Assembly (NCBI RefSeq): GCF_902497555.1
Contig: NZ_CABVGP010000003.1
Location: 1-64,000, forward strand
Direction: 5' to 3'
Source of the DNA: Amycolatopsis camponoti
Lineage (GTDB): Bacteria > Actinomycetota > Actinomycetes > Mycobacteriales > Pseudonocardiaceae
Length of the DNA stretch: 64,000 bases
Shown one piece after another: positions 8,223 through 17,302 of this stretch. A program made the translations under genes and the position numbers. Below the pieces are notes generated by a model. It made no database searches and had not been told where the DNA came from. It worked only from the letters and a program-made list of their open reading frames with translations. Each line of letters begins with the position of its first letter. Position 1 is the stretch's first letter.

Positions 8223-8946
8223 CGGCCAGCACGCCCAGCTCCACGTCGGTGAACGAGTACGGCGGCCACGGGCCGGTGGTCTCCACCGTCGCCCCGGCCT
8301 CCCGCAGCTCGCGGGCGAACCACTCGAACTCGGCGTGGAACGCGGCCTCCCGGCCCTCGGCGACGAGGTAGGCGGTGTTGACCAGCACGCCGTGCGGCCG
8401 GGCTCGCCCCATGCTGTCGGCGGCGTGCCGCCGCAAGGCCTCCTCGAGCCGTCCGGCCACGCCCACGACGTCTTCGCGGGCCTGCTGGATCGCCTTCAGC
8501 CGCTCCCGGCGGCGCACGAGGTACTGCGTGCCCGAAAGCCCCGCGGGGTCCGGGCGGGTGGTCGCGGCCGGCTCGACGTGCCGCACGCGCACCCCCCACT
8601 CGCGGTGGCCCTCGACCTCGTCGAGGCAGTCGCGGGCCTGGTCGTAGGCGACCTCCAGGAGCCGCCGCACGGAAGCTTCGCCGTCGAGGACCGTGCCGAA
8701 CCGCAGCGGCAGCACGGGTTCGTGGCGGAAGACCGCGCGGACGACGGCATCGTGTTCGCGGGCCAGCTCGGCGAGCGCGCCGTCGACCGGGTCGAGCGTG
8801 TCCAGGCGGTCGAAGCGCGCCGGCGTCACTTCCGAGACGACGACGCCCAGATCGCGGTAGCCGACGAGCCGGGGTGCCGGGCCGAGGTCCAGCCCGTCCC
8901 GGTTGCGGGTGATCGCGTACGCGCAGAGCCATTCGCGGGTGCTCAC
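8215..8946 (-). CDS. gvpF: Gas vesicle protein GvpF/GvpL family
   Basis: A 243-residue protein starting at GTG 8946 (GTGA overlap with the gvpJ stop). It holds the family signature VLPLRFGTVLDGE, a central YLVRRRERLKAI helix and the C-terminal GPWPPYSF. GvpF sits on the gas-facing wall or at the growing vesicle end in characterised systems and binds GvpA. A longer upstream frame exists but would overlap most of gvpJ, so the coupled GTG is preferred. Confidence 0.88.
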   Translation of the reverse strand: MSTREWLCAYAITRNRDGLDLGPAPRLVGYRDLGVVVSEVTPARFDRLDTLDPVDGALAELAREHDAVVRAVFRHEPVLPLRFGTVLDGEASVRRLLEVAYDQARDCLDEVEGHREWGVRVRHVEPAATTRPDPAGLSGTQYLVRRRERLKAIQQAREDVVGVAGRLEEALRRHAADSMGRARPHGVLVNTAYLVAEGREAAFHAEFEWFARELREAGATVETTGPWPPYSFTDVELGVLADG

Positions 8947-9260
8947 CGCTGTGCGTCCCTTCCGCCCGGAACCCGGGCCTCCAGTGCGGCGACGCGCGCC
9001 GCCAAGTCCAGCTTTTGACCGGCACTGTCCGCCAGCTCTTCGCGCACGGCGTTCGGCGAGAAGAACGGGTCGTTCGTCCACCAGTCCATGCCCATTTCCC
9101 GGGCGGTCTGGGCCGAGGCGATGAAGAGCCGGATCCGCAGCGTCAGCAATTCGACGTCGACCACGCTGACGCCGATGTCACCGGCTATCACGACACCCTT
9201 GTCGAGCACGCGTTCCAGAATGTCCGCCAATGAATCGGACGAAGCGGCCAATCGTGTCAC
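8943..9260 (-). CDS. gvpJ: Gas vesicle protein GvpJ
   Basis: A 105-residue GvpA-fold protein of the GvpJ branch: LDKGVVIAGDIGVSVVDVEL, then LRIRLFIASAQTAREMGMDW and a helical tail. The GDIxVxxxDVELLTxxIRL and EMGMDWW features are typical of GvpJ and not of GvpA. GvpJ is a minor component that helps nucleate assembly. The start is GTG 9260, 8 bases after gvpO, with ribosome site AAAGGAAG. A longer ATG frame would overlap gvpO. Confidence 0.82.
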   Translation of the reverse strand: MTRLAASSDSLADILERVLDKGVVIAGDIGVSVVDVELLTLRIRLFIASAQTAREMGMDWWTNDPFFSPNAVREELADSAGQKLDLAARVAALEARVPGGRDAQR

Positions 9261-9268
9261 TCTTCCTT

Positions 9269-9598
9269 TCAGGAATCGGTGGCACCCCGCGTGAACCGCC
9301 GGAGCCGTTCGCACGCGGTGAGCTCGCCGTCGGCGTCGAGGTCCACCCGGTAGGTGGCCATCACGCTGGTGGAGTCCGGGATCCGGGCCAGCTCGACGAC
9401 GTCGACCAGCACGGACCAGCCCCCTTCGGCGCGGGTCCGGAGCCCGGTCACGGCGTGCGGGGCCAGCCCCGTGACCACGCCGAACTGGGCCGTCGCTTCC
9501 CGGATGGCATCGGCGGCGCGAAGCCGGGAAACGGATTTCTCAGAGCTTTCGGAGACATTGTTGTTTTGGGCAAGGAACGGCTTCGGCGATTGCGTCAT
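9269..9598 (-). CDS. gvpO: Gas vesicle protein GvpO
   Basis: A 109-residue protein and the first gene of the operon. The central part (GWSVLVDVVELARIPDS, then MATYRVDLDADGEL and RRFTRG) is the GvpO domain, found at the head of actinobacterial gas-vesicle operons. ATG 9598 has ribosome site AGGAAAG. The 183 bases upstream hold no gene and must carry the operon promoter. No gvpN or gvpG is visible in the cluster. Confidence 0.85.
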   Translation of the reverse strand: MTQSPKPFLAQNNNVSESSEKSVSRLRAADAIREATAQFGVVTGLAPHAVTGLRTRAEGGWSVLVDVVELARIPDSTSVMATYRVDLDADGELTACERLRRFTRGATDS

Positions 9599-9781
9599 CG
9601 CTTTCCTGGTCTCGGGTGGGTGCCCACCGTAGCAACGGGCACAACCATCCGCAGATGACCTGGGACACGGTATTTTTCACCGGTTCGCGGGAACGGCTGG
9701 GCGATCTGCGGCAACCGGCGGCGGCAAACGGCCCAGCACCGGACGGCCAGCGGAACCAATTCCCGGATTCCGCCCCGAATA

Positions 9782-10462
9782 TCACGATCGAGTAACGTCT
9801 ACCAGCCGGTAGCCGACGCCCCGGACCGTCTCGATGGTGCGAGTGCCGAACGGCACGTCGATCTTGCGCCGCAGGTAGCCGATGTAGACCTCGACGACGT
9901 TCTCGTCGCCGTCGTAGTGCGCGTCCCAGACGTGGCCGAGGATCTCGTTCTTCGTCAGCGCGGTCCCCGGCCGCCGCAGGAGGAACTCCAGCAGCCCGAA
10001 CTCCCGCGCGGTCAGCTCGATCCGCTGCTGTCCTCTGTGGACTGTCCGCGCGGAGGGGTCGAGCCGCAGGTCGCCCGCCTCCAGCACGGCGGGGCGGGCC
10101 GGGGCGCCGCGGCGCAGCAGCGCGCGCAGCCGGGCGATCAGGACGACGAAGGAGAACGGCTTCGACAGGTAGTCGTCGGCGCCGAGGTCGAACGCGTCGG
10201 CTTCGTCGTACTCGCCGTCCTTCGCGGTGAGCATCAGCACCGGCGTCCAGTTCTCGGCCGCCCGCAGGCGTTTGAGCACCTCGTAGCCGGACAGCTCGGG
10301 GAGCATGATGTCGAGCACGACGACGTCGTACTCCTGCTCGGTCGCCCGCCAGAGCCCTTCCCGGCCGGTGTGCGCGACGTCGACGGTGAACCCCTCGGCG
10401 ACCAACCCGCGCCGCAGCGTCTCCGCGAACTCGCGCTCGTCCTCCACGATCAGCAGGCGCAC
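9782..10462 (-). CDS. OmpR/PhoB-family response regulator
   Basis: A 226-residue two-domain regulator. The receiver domain spans about residues 1-115 (VRLLIVEDE acidic pocket, phosphoacceptor Asp in VVVLDIMLP, conserved Lys in DDYLSKPFS). The winged helix DNA-binding domain follows (ELTAREFGLLEFLLRRPG, then VVEVYIGYLRRKID and TIETVRGVGYRL). The GTG start shares one base with the kinase stop (TAGTG) behind a strong GGAGGAG, so it is coupled to the kinase. It should control envelope-related genes, judging from the murT-gatD context. Confidence 0.93.
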   Translation of the reverse strand: MRLLIVEDEREFAETLRRGLVAEGFTVDVAHTGREGLWRATEQEYDVVVLDIMLPELSGYEVLKRLRAAENWTPVLMLTAKDGEYDEADAFDLGADDYLSKPFSFVVLIARLRALLRRGAPARPAVLEAGDLRLDPSARTVHRGQQRIELTAREFGLLEFLLRRPGTALTKNEILGHVWDAHYDGDENVVEVYIGYLRRKIDVPFGTRTIETVRGVGYRLVDVTRS

Positions 10463-11883
10463 TACTCCTCCTCCGGCAGTTCGAGCACCGGCAGCTCGAG
10501 CACGAACCGCGCGCCCTGCTCGTCCGACGCGCTGTAGCGCGCCCGGCCGCCGTGGCGTGCCGCGATACCCGCGACGATCGGCAGGCCCAGCCCGGTGCCG
10601 CCGTGCCCGCGCTGCCGTGACGCGTCGAGCCGGACGAACCGCTCGAAGATCCGGTCGCGGTCGGCCTCCCCGACGCCCGGCCCGTCGTCGCTCACCTCGA
10701 CGACAGCGAGATCGCCGCGCACCGAGCTGGCGACGCGGATGCGCGAGCGCGCGTGCCCGCGGGCGTTGTCGACCAGGTTCCGCACCGCCCGCCGCAGCTG
10801 GGCCTCGCTGCCGCGCACCTTCGCGGGCCCGGCGCGGACCTCGACGTCCAGCGCGCACTCGCCGCGGACCCGCTCGGCCTCGGCGCGCACGATGTCGTCG
10901 AGGTCGACCTCGGTGCGCGACGGCCGGTCGGTCGTGTCGTCGGTGCGGGCGAGCATGAGCAGGTCGTCGACGAGCTCGCGCAGCCGCGCGGTCTCCCTGG
11001 CGATCACCGGCACCAGGTCTTGCGCGCTCTCCGGGTGCCGCCCGGAGACGTCGAGCGCGGTGCTGATCGTGGACAGCGGCGAGCGCAGCTCATGACTCGC
11101 GTCGGCGACGAACCGGCGTTGCGCGGCCTGCGCCGACGCGAGCCGGCCGAGCATCCCGTTGAGTGTCACGGCGAGGCGGTGCACCTCGTCGCCACCCGGC
11201 GGCAGCGGGACGCGGGCGGCGAGGTCGCGCGTCGAGATCTCGGCGACGGTCCGGCGCATCCGCTCGACCGGCCGCAGCGCCGAGCCGACCGCGCGGTAGA
11301 CCGCGAGCCCGGCGATCGCCAGCAGCGGGATCGCGATCAGCCCGAGCAGCAGCGTCAGCCGGGTCGACGCCTCGGTCACCGGCTCCAGCGAGCGCGCCGA
11401 GACCACCGTGTACGGCCCACCCGGCCCGTTGACCTGCTGCGAGACGACGCGGTAGTCGTCGCTGTCGCCGTTGAGCCCGAGCGGGAGCGTCTCGATGGCT
11501 TCCTGCCCGACGGGCGGGCGGGCGGTGGTCAGCGGCGGGTGCCCGACGATCGCCGGGTCACTCGCGATCGGCACGCCGCGGGCGTTCAGCACCTGGGTGA
11601 CGGCCTCGGTGTCGCCGGTGCTGGCGACGTCGGAGGCGCTGAGGTCACGTGCGCCCTCGCGGACCAGCTGGATGGCGACCTGGCGGCCGGTGCTGCGGGC
11701 ACTCTCGGTGACGCTGCGGTCGAGCGACTCTTCGAGCAGCACCACGACCACGGCGAGCGCGGCCGCGATGGCCAGCGCGAGCGCGAAGACGGCCACCGCG
11801 GTGGTCCGCATCCGCACGCCGGTCGCGGCGATCACGCTGCCCAGTTTCACCAACTCAGCGTAACCACGGAACGCCGCGGTCAC
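10462..11883 (-). CDS. Membrane sensor histidine kinase (HAMP-HisKA-HATPase)
   Basis: A 473-residue kinase: a first membrane helix near residues 25-50, a roughly 120-residue extracellular sensor region, a second helix (LLLGLIAIPLLAIAGLAVY), HAMP, the HisKA box FVADASHELRSPL with the phosphorylated His, and ATPase boxes (RNLVDNA, SDDGPGV, GTGLGLPIV). The GTG at 11883 overlaps the gatD stop as GTGA; GTG 11850 is an alternative. It pairs with the downstream response regulator. Coupling to the lipid II amidation genes suggests it senses the cell envelope. Confidence 0.92.
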   Translation of the reverse strand: MTAAFRGYAELVKLGSVIAATGVRMRTTAVAVFALALAIAAALAVVVVLLEESLDRSVTESARSTGRQVAIQLVREGARDLSASDVASTGDTEAVTQVLNARGVPIASDPAIVGHPPLTTARPPVGQEAIETLPLGLNGDSDDYRVVSQQVNGPGGPYTVVSARSLEPVTEASTRLTLLLGLIAIPLLAIAGLAVYRAVGSALRPVERMRRTVAEISTRDLAARVPLPPGGDEVHRLAVTLNGMLGRLASAQAAQRRFVADASHELRSPLSTISTALDVSGRHPESAQDLVPVIARETARLRELVDDLLMLARTDDTTDRPSRTEVDLDDIVRAEAERVRGECALDVEVRAGPAKVRGSEAQLRRAVRNLVDNARGHARSRIRVASSVRGDLAVVEVSDDGPGVGEADRDRIFERFVRLDASRQRGHGGTGLGLPIVAGIAARHGGRARYSASDEQGARFVLELPVLELPEEE

Positions 11884-12593
11884 GACGTCCGCCGCCGGCG
11901 CGTGGCGGTGAGCCGTTCCACGCGCAGGCGGTCGACCTCGGGCAGCTCGAGCGGCGGCAGCGGGTACCCGGCCGTCCAGGTCAGCAGCAGGTCCGCCAGC
12001 GCGGGGTTGCGGGCGAGCGCCGGGCCGTGCAGGTAGGTGCCGACGACGTGGCCGGTCACCGCGCCTTCGGTGCCGTCGCCGTTGCCGGCGCCGCGCACGA
12101 CCTGGCCGAGCGGCTCGCTGCCGGCGCCGAGCTTGCTGAGGCCGAGATGGTTTTCGAACCCCGTGAGCGGGGCTTTGTCCAGGAGTTCGGTCGCCGTGGC
12201 GACGAGCTCGGACACCGCGCGGCGCTCGCCGGGCTCGGTGGCGACGTCGAGCAGGCCGAGACCGTCGTGGTCGACGCCGTCGAGGCCGCGGAAGCGGGTG
12301 CCGAGCACCTGCAGGCCGGCGCAGACGCCGAAGACCACCGATTCGGGTGTCAGGGATCGCCGGTACTTCCGCAGGTGGGCCGCGGCCAGCGCCTGCGCGC
12401 CGTCCTCGCCGCCGCCGAGCAGGTAGAGGTCCAAAGTGGACGGTACCGGCTCGCCGAGCCCGACCGGCACGACCTCGGCGTCGAGCCCGCGCCAGCGCAG
12501 CCGCTGGCAGAGGACCTGCGCGTTGCCGGTGTCGCCGTAGGTGCCGAGCACCTCGGGCAACAGGAGTCCGATGTGGACGATCGAGTCACGCAC
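11880..12593 (-). CDS. gatD: Lipid II isoglutaminyl synthase, glutaminase subunit GatD
   Basis: A 237-residue class I glutamine amidotransferase of the CobB/CobQ type. The nucleophile is Cys91 in FGVCAGLQ and the catalytic His is in GTYLHGPAL near residue 190. GatD releases ammonia from glutamine for MurT, which amidates D-glutamate in lipid II on the inner face of the membrane. GTG start 12593 overlaps murT by 8 bases. The adjacent MurT makes the identification firm. Confidence 0.92.
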   Translation of the reverse strand: MRDSIVHIGLLLPEVLGTYGDTGNAQVLCQRLRWRGLDAEVVPVGLGEPVPSTLDLYLLGGGEDGAQALAAAHLRKYRRSLTPESVVFGVCAGLQVLGTRFRGLDGVDHDGLGLLDVATEPGERRAVSELVATATELLDKAPLTGFENHLGLSKLGAGSEPLGQVVRGAGNGDGTEGAVTGHVVGTYLHGPALARNPALADLLLTWTAGYPLPPLELPEVDRLRVERLTATRRRRTS

Positions 12594-13815
12594 CGGGCAG
12601 CCTGCCCACGAGGTCGCGGAACGCGGTGTAGTTGGCGACGAGCTCGACCCCGCCGGGCGGCAGCGCGTCGATGGCGGCGACCGGGTCGGGCTCGGCCCAG
12701 TGCGCGACCTCGGCGTAGCAGAGCCGGACGGCGAGGTCGGCGCCGCGCTCGCCGGTGACGACGACCTGGCGGCCGCGCAGCCGTTCGAAGTGCACGTCCC
12801 AGAGCCAGGACAGGTCGCGGCCGTCGGCTTCCTGGGCGTTGACGGCGACGACGACCGGGGTGTCTTCGTCGAGCACGCGCAGCGTTTCGACCCAGCCGGC
12901 CGGGTTCTTGGCCAGCATCAGCCGCACGGAGTGCCGCGACCGCCGGATGGTCCGGTAGCGGCCGCCGATGTCGGTGATGGTCCGCAGCCGCGCGGCGGCG
13001 GTGTGCGGCGGCACGCCCAGCCGGTGCGCGGCGGCGAGCGCGAAGGCGGCGTTGGCCCGGTTCGCGTCCCCGGGCAGGCGCAGGTCCAGGTCGACTTGAT
13101 GCCCCCCGGGCGTGCGGACGAGGTCGCCGTCGAGGGTCCAGGCGGGTTCGGGGCGGGCCAGGCCGCAGGCGCAGCTCCAGTGGTCTTTTTCGTGGACGAT
13201 CAGGCCGTCGCAGCGCGGGCAGGAGGTCGAGTCCCCGGTCCACCGGCGGCCGGTGCCGACCCAGAGCGGCTTGGCGGCCGCGGTCGCGGCGGAGGCGACG
13301 AGAACGTCGTCGCAATTGGCGACAATCGTGGTTTCAGGATGGCAGGCGATCGCGGCGCGCAGATCGCGTTCGGTCGACCGCACCTCGCCGACGCGGTCGA
13401 GCTGGTCCCGGCTGAGGTTGAGCAGGACGAGAACGGCGGGGCGCAGCTGTTCGGCAACCCAGGGCAGGTAGGTCTCGTCGACTTCGAGGACGGCATAGGG
13501 AGCGTCGGGGCGCGCGGCCAGGGCGGCGAGGATGCCGTCGGGCATGTTGGCCCCGTCGCTGTTGGCGGCGACCTCGGCGAGCGCTTCGAGTGCCCGGGTG
13601 ATCATCAGGGCCGTGGTGGTCTTGCCGTTGGTGCCGGTGACGAGGACGACGGTGCGTTCCCGGCCGAGGGTCTTCAGTGCTGTGGGATCGAGGGCGAGCG
13701 TGACGCGGCCGCCGATGACCCCGCCTTGGCCGAGGCCGGCGTGCCGGGAGAGCCAGGCACTGACCCGCCCGGCGGCCACGGACGCGCGGGTACGGAAGGG
13801 ATTTCGGGCGGTCAT
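12586..13815 (-). CDS. murT: Lipid II isoglutaminyl synthase, ATP-binding subunit MurT
   Basis: A 409-residue Mur-ligase-like protein. The ATP loop TGTNGKTT lies at residues 60-67. A zinc-ribbon insertion has Cys pairs SCPRC and CSACG-like CACG near residues 215-240, the mark of MurT against other Mur ligases. The C-terminal DUF1727 domain follows. With GatD it amidates D-isoglutamate in lipid II, which is needed for efficient cross-linking. The start is ATG 13815. It is first in a four-gene coupled operon murT-gatD-kinase-regulator. Confidence 0.93.
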   Translation of the reverse strand: MTARNPFRTRASVAAGRVSAWLSRHAGLGQGGVIGGRVTLALDPTALKTLGRERTVVLVTGTNGKTTTALMITRALEALAEVAANSDGANMPDGILAALAARPDAPYAVLEVDETYLPWVAEQLRPAVLVLLNLSRDQLDRVGEVRSTERDLRAAIACHPETTIVANCDDVLVASAATAAAKPLWVGTGRRWTGDSTSCPRCDGLIVHEKDHWSCACGLARPEPAWTLDGDLVRTPGGHQVDLDLRLPGDANRANAAFALAAAHRLGVPPHTAAARLRTITDIGGRYRTIRRSRHSVRLMLAKNPAGWVETLRVLDEDTPVVVAVNAQEADGRDLSWLWDVHFERLRGRQVVVTGERGADLAVRLCYAEVAHWAEPDPVAAIDALPPGGVELVANYTAFRDLVGRLPGA

Positions 13816-14273
13816 CGGCTGGATGGTGCTCGGTGGGCGCTGTGAGTTTGCTGAGTCCGTGACCCGGGCCACCGGCGGGCCGCGAGCACAGCCCCCGCCC
13901 TTCCCTTGGGGGGCGTCCCCGCTCCAGCGTATCGCCCTCCTCCGACAGAAAAGCCCCGAAAACTTCTCCGCAACCCGGCCCATCCACATCACGGCTGGCC
14001 TGTTGACAACCCTCTACTCCCTTCACGGCCCATTCACGAATATGAACCACCCTCGGTCGAACTTGTCGAACGAGGCCTTCAACGCCTCCACAACCGCCAT
14101 AGGTAGGAAACTTAACCATCGGAGGTTGTACCAATTAGCCCGTGCAAGTAACCGCATTCTGCTGAGACGTTTCAAGATCTTCCCCACATACATCGGAGGT
14201 GTTACCGTCCAACCCCACCCAGCGGAAATGCGTACCGCTGAACGGAAACCGGGAACGTCCAACGGAGGGCATC
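13816..14273. promoter_or_regulatory. 458-base divergent promoter region between murT and iclR-type gene
   Basis: No gene is visible. The middle (14000-14200) is clearly more AT-rich than its surroundings. TTGACA occurs at 14003-14008 but without a convincing -10 box at the right distance. An inverted repeat AGCGG-N9-CCGCT lies at 14221-14239, 35 bases before the IclR-type start; it is a candidate operator for self-regulation by that protein. The ribosome site of the regulator (GGAGGG) is at 14264. Confidence 0.4.
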
Positions 14274-15056
14274 GTGGGACCGGAGCGCGCACTGGAGAAC
14301 AGCGGAACTCTCGAACGCGGACTCGCGGTGCTCGAGCACGTGGGTCGGCACCAGGAGATTTCCACCAATGCGATCGCGCGGCAACTGGGGCTTTCCCGCA
14401 GTGCCGCCTACCGCATCGTCGGCACCCTGAAGAGTCTCGAATACCTCGAAGCCGACCAGGTCACCGGCCGCGTCCGGCTGGGGACCCGGCTCGTGGAGCT
14501 CGGCGCGCGGGCCATGGCCGCCACCGATCTGCACCGGTGTGCGCCGCGGTATCTCGCGTCGCTCGCCGAACGGTCCGGGGAGACCACCTACCTCGCCGTG
14601 CCCGACAACGACACCATGGTCTACGTCGCCACCGAACGCAGTGCCAGCGCCGTCACCCTCGCCTGCCGCCTCGGCACCCGGCGGCCGCAGCACGCCACGT
14701 CGCTCGGGAAAGCCTGGCTCGCCGCGCTGCCCGAAGCCGACCGGGCCGAGCGCGTCCGGCGGATGAAGCTCGATTCCCTGACGCTCAAGACGATCAACGA
14801 CCCGCTCCGGCTGCTCGACGACCTCGCGCGCACCAGCCGGCGCGGCTGGGCGATCGACGAAGTCGAGAACGAGCCGGACGTCGGGTGCGTCGCCGCCGCC
14901 GTGCGCGACCACTCCGGCCGGCCGATCGCCGCCATCAGCATCGCCGGGCCGGCGCCGCGCGTGCTGCGCCGCCTCGACGAGCTCGGTGCCTCCGTGGCCG
15001 GAACCGCCGCCGCCCTTTCGCTGCGGCTCGGATACGTTCGGGGGCAGCGGGGATGA
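14274..15056 (+). CDS. IclR-family transcriptional regulator
   Basis: A 260-residue regulator. The N-terminal winged helix (residues 10-70) contains ISTNAIARQLGLSRSAAYRI, and the C-terminal GAF-like effector domain contains YLAVPDNDTMVYVA, HATSLGKAWLA and GCVAAAVRDHSGR. The start is GTG 14274 with GGAGGG four bases upstream. It overlaps the permease start (ATGA) and probably controls it. IclR proteins usually sense small organic acids, which suits a lactate or glycolate permease. Confidence 0.9.
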   Translation: MGPERALENSGTLERGLAVLEHVGRHQEISTNAIARQLGLSRSAAYRIVGTLKSLEYLEADQVTGRVRLGTRLVELGARAMAATDLHRCAPRYLASLAERSGETTYLAVPDNDTMVYVATERSASAVTLACRLGTRRPQHATSLGKAWLAALPEADRAERVRRMKLDSLTLKTINDPLRLLDDLARTSRRGWAIDEVENEPDVGCVAAAVRDHSGRPIAAISIAGPAPRVLRRLDELGASVAGTAAALSLRLGYVRGQRG

Positions 15057-16738
15057 CCTGGATCCAGGACTACCAGCCGGCGGGCGGGCTGTGGGTCTCC
15101 GCGCTGCTCGCCGCGCTCCCGATCATCGTGCTGCTGGTCGCGCTCGGCGTGATCCGCTTCTCCGCGCACCTCTCGGCCGCGCTCGCGCTGGTCACCGCGC
15201 TCGGCGTCGCCCTGCTGCTGTACCGGATGCCGGCCGCGCTGGCGTTCGACTCCGCGGCGATGGGCGTGCTCTTCGGCGTGTGGTCGGTGGCCTGGATCGC
15301 TTTCCACGCCGTGTACTTCCACAACGTCACGGTCGCCACCGGCCGGTTCGACGCGATCAAGCGCGTGCTCGCGGGGTTCAGCGAGGACCGGCGGCTGCAG
15401 GCACTGCTCATCGCGTTCGGCTTCGGCGCGCTCCTCGAAGGCGTCGCCGGCGGCGGGTCGCCGATCGCGATCACCGCGGCGATGATGGCCGCGCTCGGGT
15501 TCCCGCCGGTGAAGGCCGTCGTGCTGGCGCTGCTGGCGAACACCGCGCCGGTCGCGTTCGGCGGCCTCGGCAACCCGCTGATCGTGCTCGGCCGGCTGAC
15601 CGCGCCGATCATGCACCTCAAGCCGGACCAGGCGACCGAGCTGTTCTCGGCGGCGGTGGGCCGCCAGGTGCCGGTGCTGGCGCTGATCATCCCGGCGTTC
15701 CTGATCGTGGTCCTGGCCGGCTGGAAGCGCATGCTCGAGGTGTGGCCGGCGGTGCTGACCGCCGGGCTCGCGTTCGCGGCCATGCAGTTCGTCGCGTCCA
15801 ACTACATCAGCGCCAGCCTGGTCGACGTCCTCGCCGCGCTCACCGCGATGGCCGCGCTGTGGATCCTGACGCGGTTCTGGCAGCCGGCGTCGGTGTGGCG
15901 TTTCGAGGGCGAAGAAAGCGCTGTCAAGAGCCTGGGTGCGGCGCAGTCCGAACGCGGCGCGCTCTACGCGTGGATGCCCTACGTCATCCTGATCCTGGCG
16001 ATCTTCCTGTCGCGGATCGGCACGATCTTCAAGAACCTGCCCGCTTGGCTCGACTTGACGAAGCTGCTGCACAAGGCGGACTGGATCTTCGCCTGGCCGG
16101 GGCTGCACAACCACGTCGTCCAGCACCCACCGATCACCGCGAAGAACGCGCCGTACGCGGCGACGTTCACGGTCGACTTCCTGTACTCACCCGGCACGGT
16201 GGCCCTGATCGCCGCGGTCATCGCCGGCTTCGCGATGGGCGGACGGGCCGGACTGCTGGTCAAGACGTACCGGCAGACGCTGGTCCAGATGCGCTGGGCG
16301 CTCGCGACGATCTTCATGATCCTGGCGATCGCGTTCGTCATGAACTACTCGGGCGCGACGCAGACGCTGGGCCTGGCCCTGGCGACGACGGGCGCGGTCT
16401 TCCCGCTGTTCTCGGCGTACATCGGCTGGCTGGGCGTGTTCCTGACCGGCTCGGACGCGTCGACGAACAGCCTGTTCGGCCCGATGCAGGTGATCTCGGC
16501 CCAGCAGCTGAACCTGAACCCGATCCTCGCGGGCGCGACGAACACCTCGGGCGGCGTGATGGGCAAGATGATCTCGCCGCAGAACCTGTCGATCGGCGCG
16601 ACGGCGATCGGGCAGAGCGGCAAGGAGGGATCGCTGCTGCGCCAGACGTTCCTGTGGTCGCTGCTGCTGACCGCGGTGGTCGGCGTGATCTCCCTGCTGC
16701 AGGCGACGATCCTCACGGCGATGATCCCGACGCCCTAG
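15053..16738 (+). CDS. lctP: L-lactate permease family transporter
   Basis: A 561-residue polytopic membrane protein of the LctP family with 12 or more hydrophobic segments. Family motifs include FGFGALLEGVAGGGSPIAIT, ANTAPVAFGGLGNP, GWLGVFLTGSDAS and the C-terminal NTSGGVMGKMISPQ. LctP proteins import lactate or glycolate with protons. ATG 15053 overlaps the IclR-type gene stop, so the regulator and transporter are made together. An import role for a 2-hydroxy acid is likely; the substrate is inferred. Confidence 0.92.
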   Translation: MTWIQDYQPAGGLWVSALLAALPIIVLLVALGVIRFSAHLSAALALVTALGVALLLYRMPAALAFDSAAMGVLFGVWSVAWIAFHAVYFHNVTVATGRFDAIKRVLAGFSEDRRLQALLIAFGFGALLEGVAGGGSPIAITAAMMAALGFPPVKAVVLALLANTAPVAFGGLGNPLIVLGRLTAPIMHLKPDQATELFSAAVGRQVPVLALIIPAFLIVVLAGWKRMLEVWPAVLTAGLAFAAMQFVASNYISASLVDVLAALTAMAALWILTRFWQPASVWRFEGEESAVKSLGAAQSERGALYAWMPYVILILAIFLSRIGTIFKNLPAWLDLTKLLHKADWIFAWPGLHNHVVQHPPITAKNAPYAATFTVDFLYSPGTVALIAAVIAGFAMGGRAGLLVKTYRQTLVQMRWALATIFMILAIAFVMNYSGATQTLGLALATTGAVFPLFSAYIGWLGVFLTGSDASTNSLFGPMQVISAQQLNLNPILAGATNTSGGVMGKMISPQNLSIGATAIGQSGKEGSLLRQTFLWSLLLTAVVGVISLLQATILTAMIPTP

Positions 16739-16747
16739 GCTGGGCGG

Positions 16748-17302
16748 ATGAGCTCTGATGGTCTGGCGTCGTTCGGGTACGAGCTGGGACTCCTGAAGCG
16801 CGTCCGGCGGTCGGGCTGGTGGCACGCGGGGGTCCGCGACCCGGAGTCGGTCGGCGAGCACAGCCTGCGGGCGGCCCAGCTGGCGGCGCTGATCGCGGCG
16901 GAGGAAGGGGCGTCGGCGGAGCGAGCGGCGTTCCTGGCGCTGTGGCACGACACGCAGGAAACCCGGACGGGTGATCTTCCGCTGACGGCCGTCGACTACC
17001 TGCGGAAGCCGTCGCCGCGGCAGATCACGGCCGACCAGACGGCGTCCCTGCCGGACAGTTCGCGCTCGCTGGTGCGGGAGGCCGTGGACGAGTACGAGAC
17101 CCGCGAGTCGGCGGAAGCGTTGTGCGCCAAGGACGCGGACAAGCTGGAGATGCTGTTGCAGGCGCTCGAGTACCGGGACATCGGGGTGCGGCCCGTCGAC
17201 GAGTGGATCGAGTCGGCACAGAAGGGCCTCACGACGGAAACGGCGCGGAAGATCGCCGAAGCGGCACTGACCTTGTCACCGCTCTCCTGGCGCGATCGAT
17301 GA
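16748..17302 (+). CDS. HD-domain phosphohydrolase (YfbR/HDDC2 type)
   Basis: A 184-residue HD protein with the metal site spread over GEHSLRAAQLAAL (His), LWHDTQETRTGD (His-Asp) and KDADKLEMLLQALEY (distal Asp). This layout matches the YfbR/HDDC2 5'-deoxynucleotidases. It follows the permease by 9 bases. The last 27 bases overlap the convergent membrane-protein gene. Confidence 0.82.
   Translation: MSSDGLASFGYELGLLKRVRRSGWWHAGVRDPESVGEHSLRAAQLAALIAAEEGASAERAAFLALWHDTQETRTGDLPLTAVDYLRKPSPRQITADQTASLPDSSRSLVREAVDEYETRESAEALCAKDADKLEMLLQALEYRDIGVRPVDEWIESAQKGLTTETARKIAEAALTLSPLSWRDR

Noticed and set aside
13532..14273. Plus-strand open frame leading into the IclR/permease region
   Set aside because: It is in frame with the permease only by chance. 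It lacks domains and runs antisense to murT.
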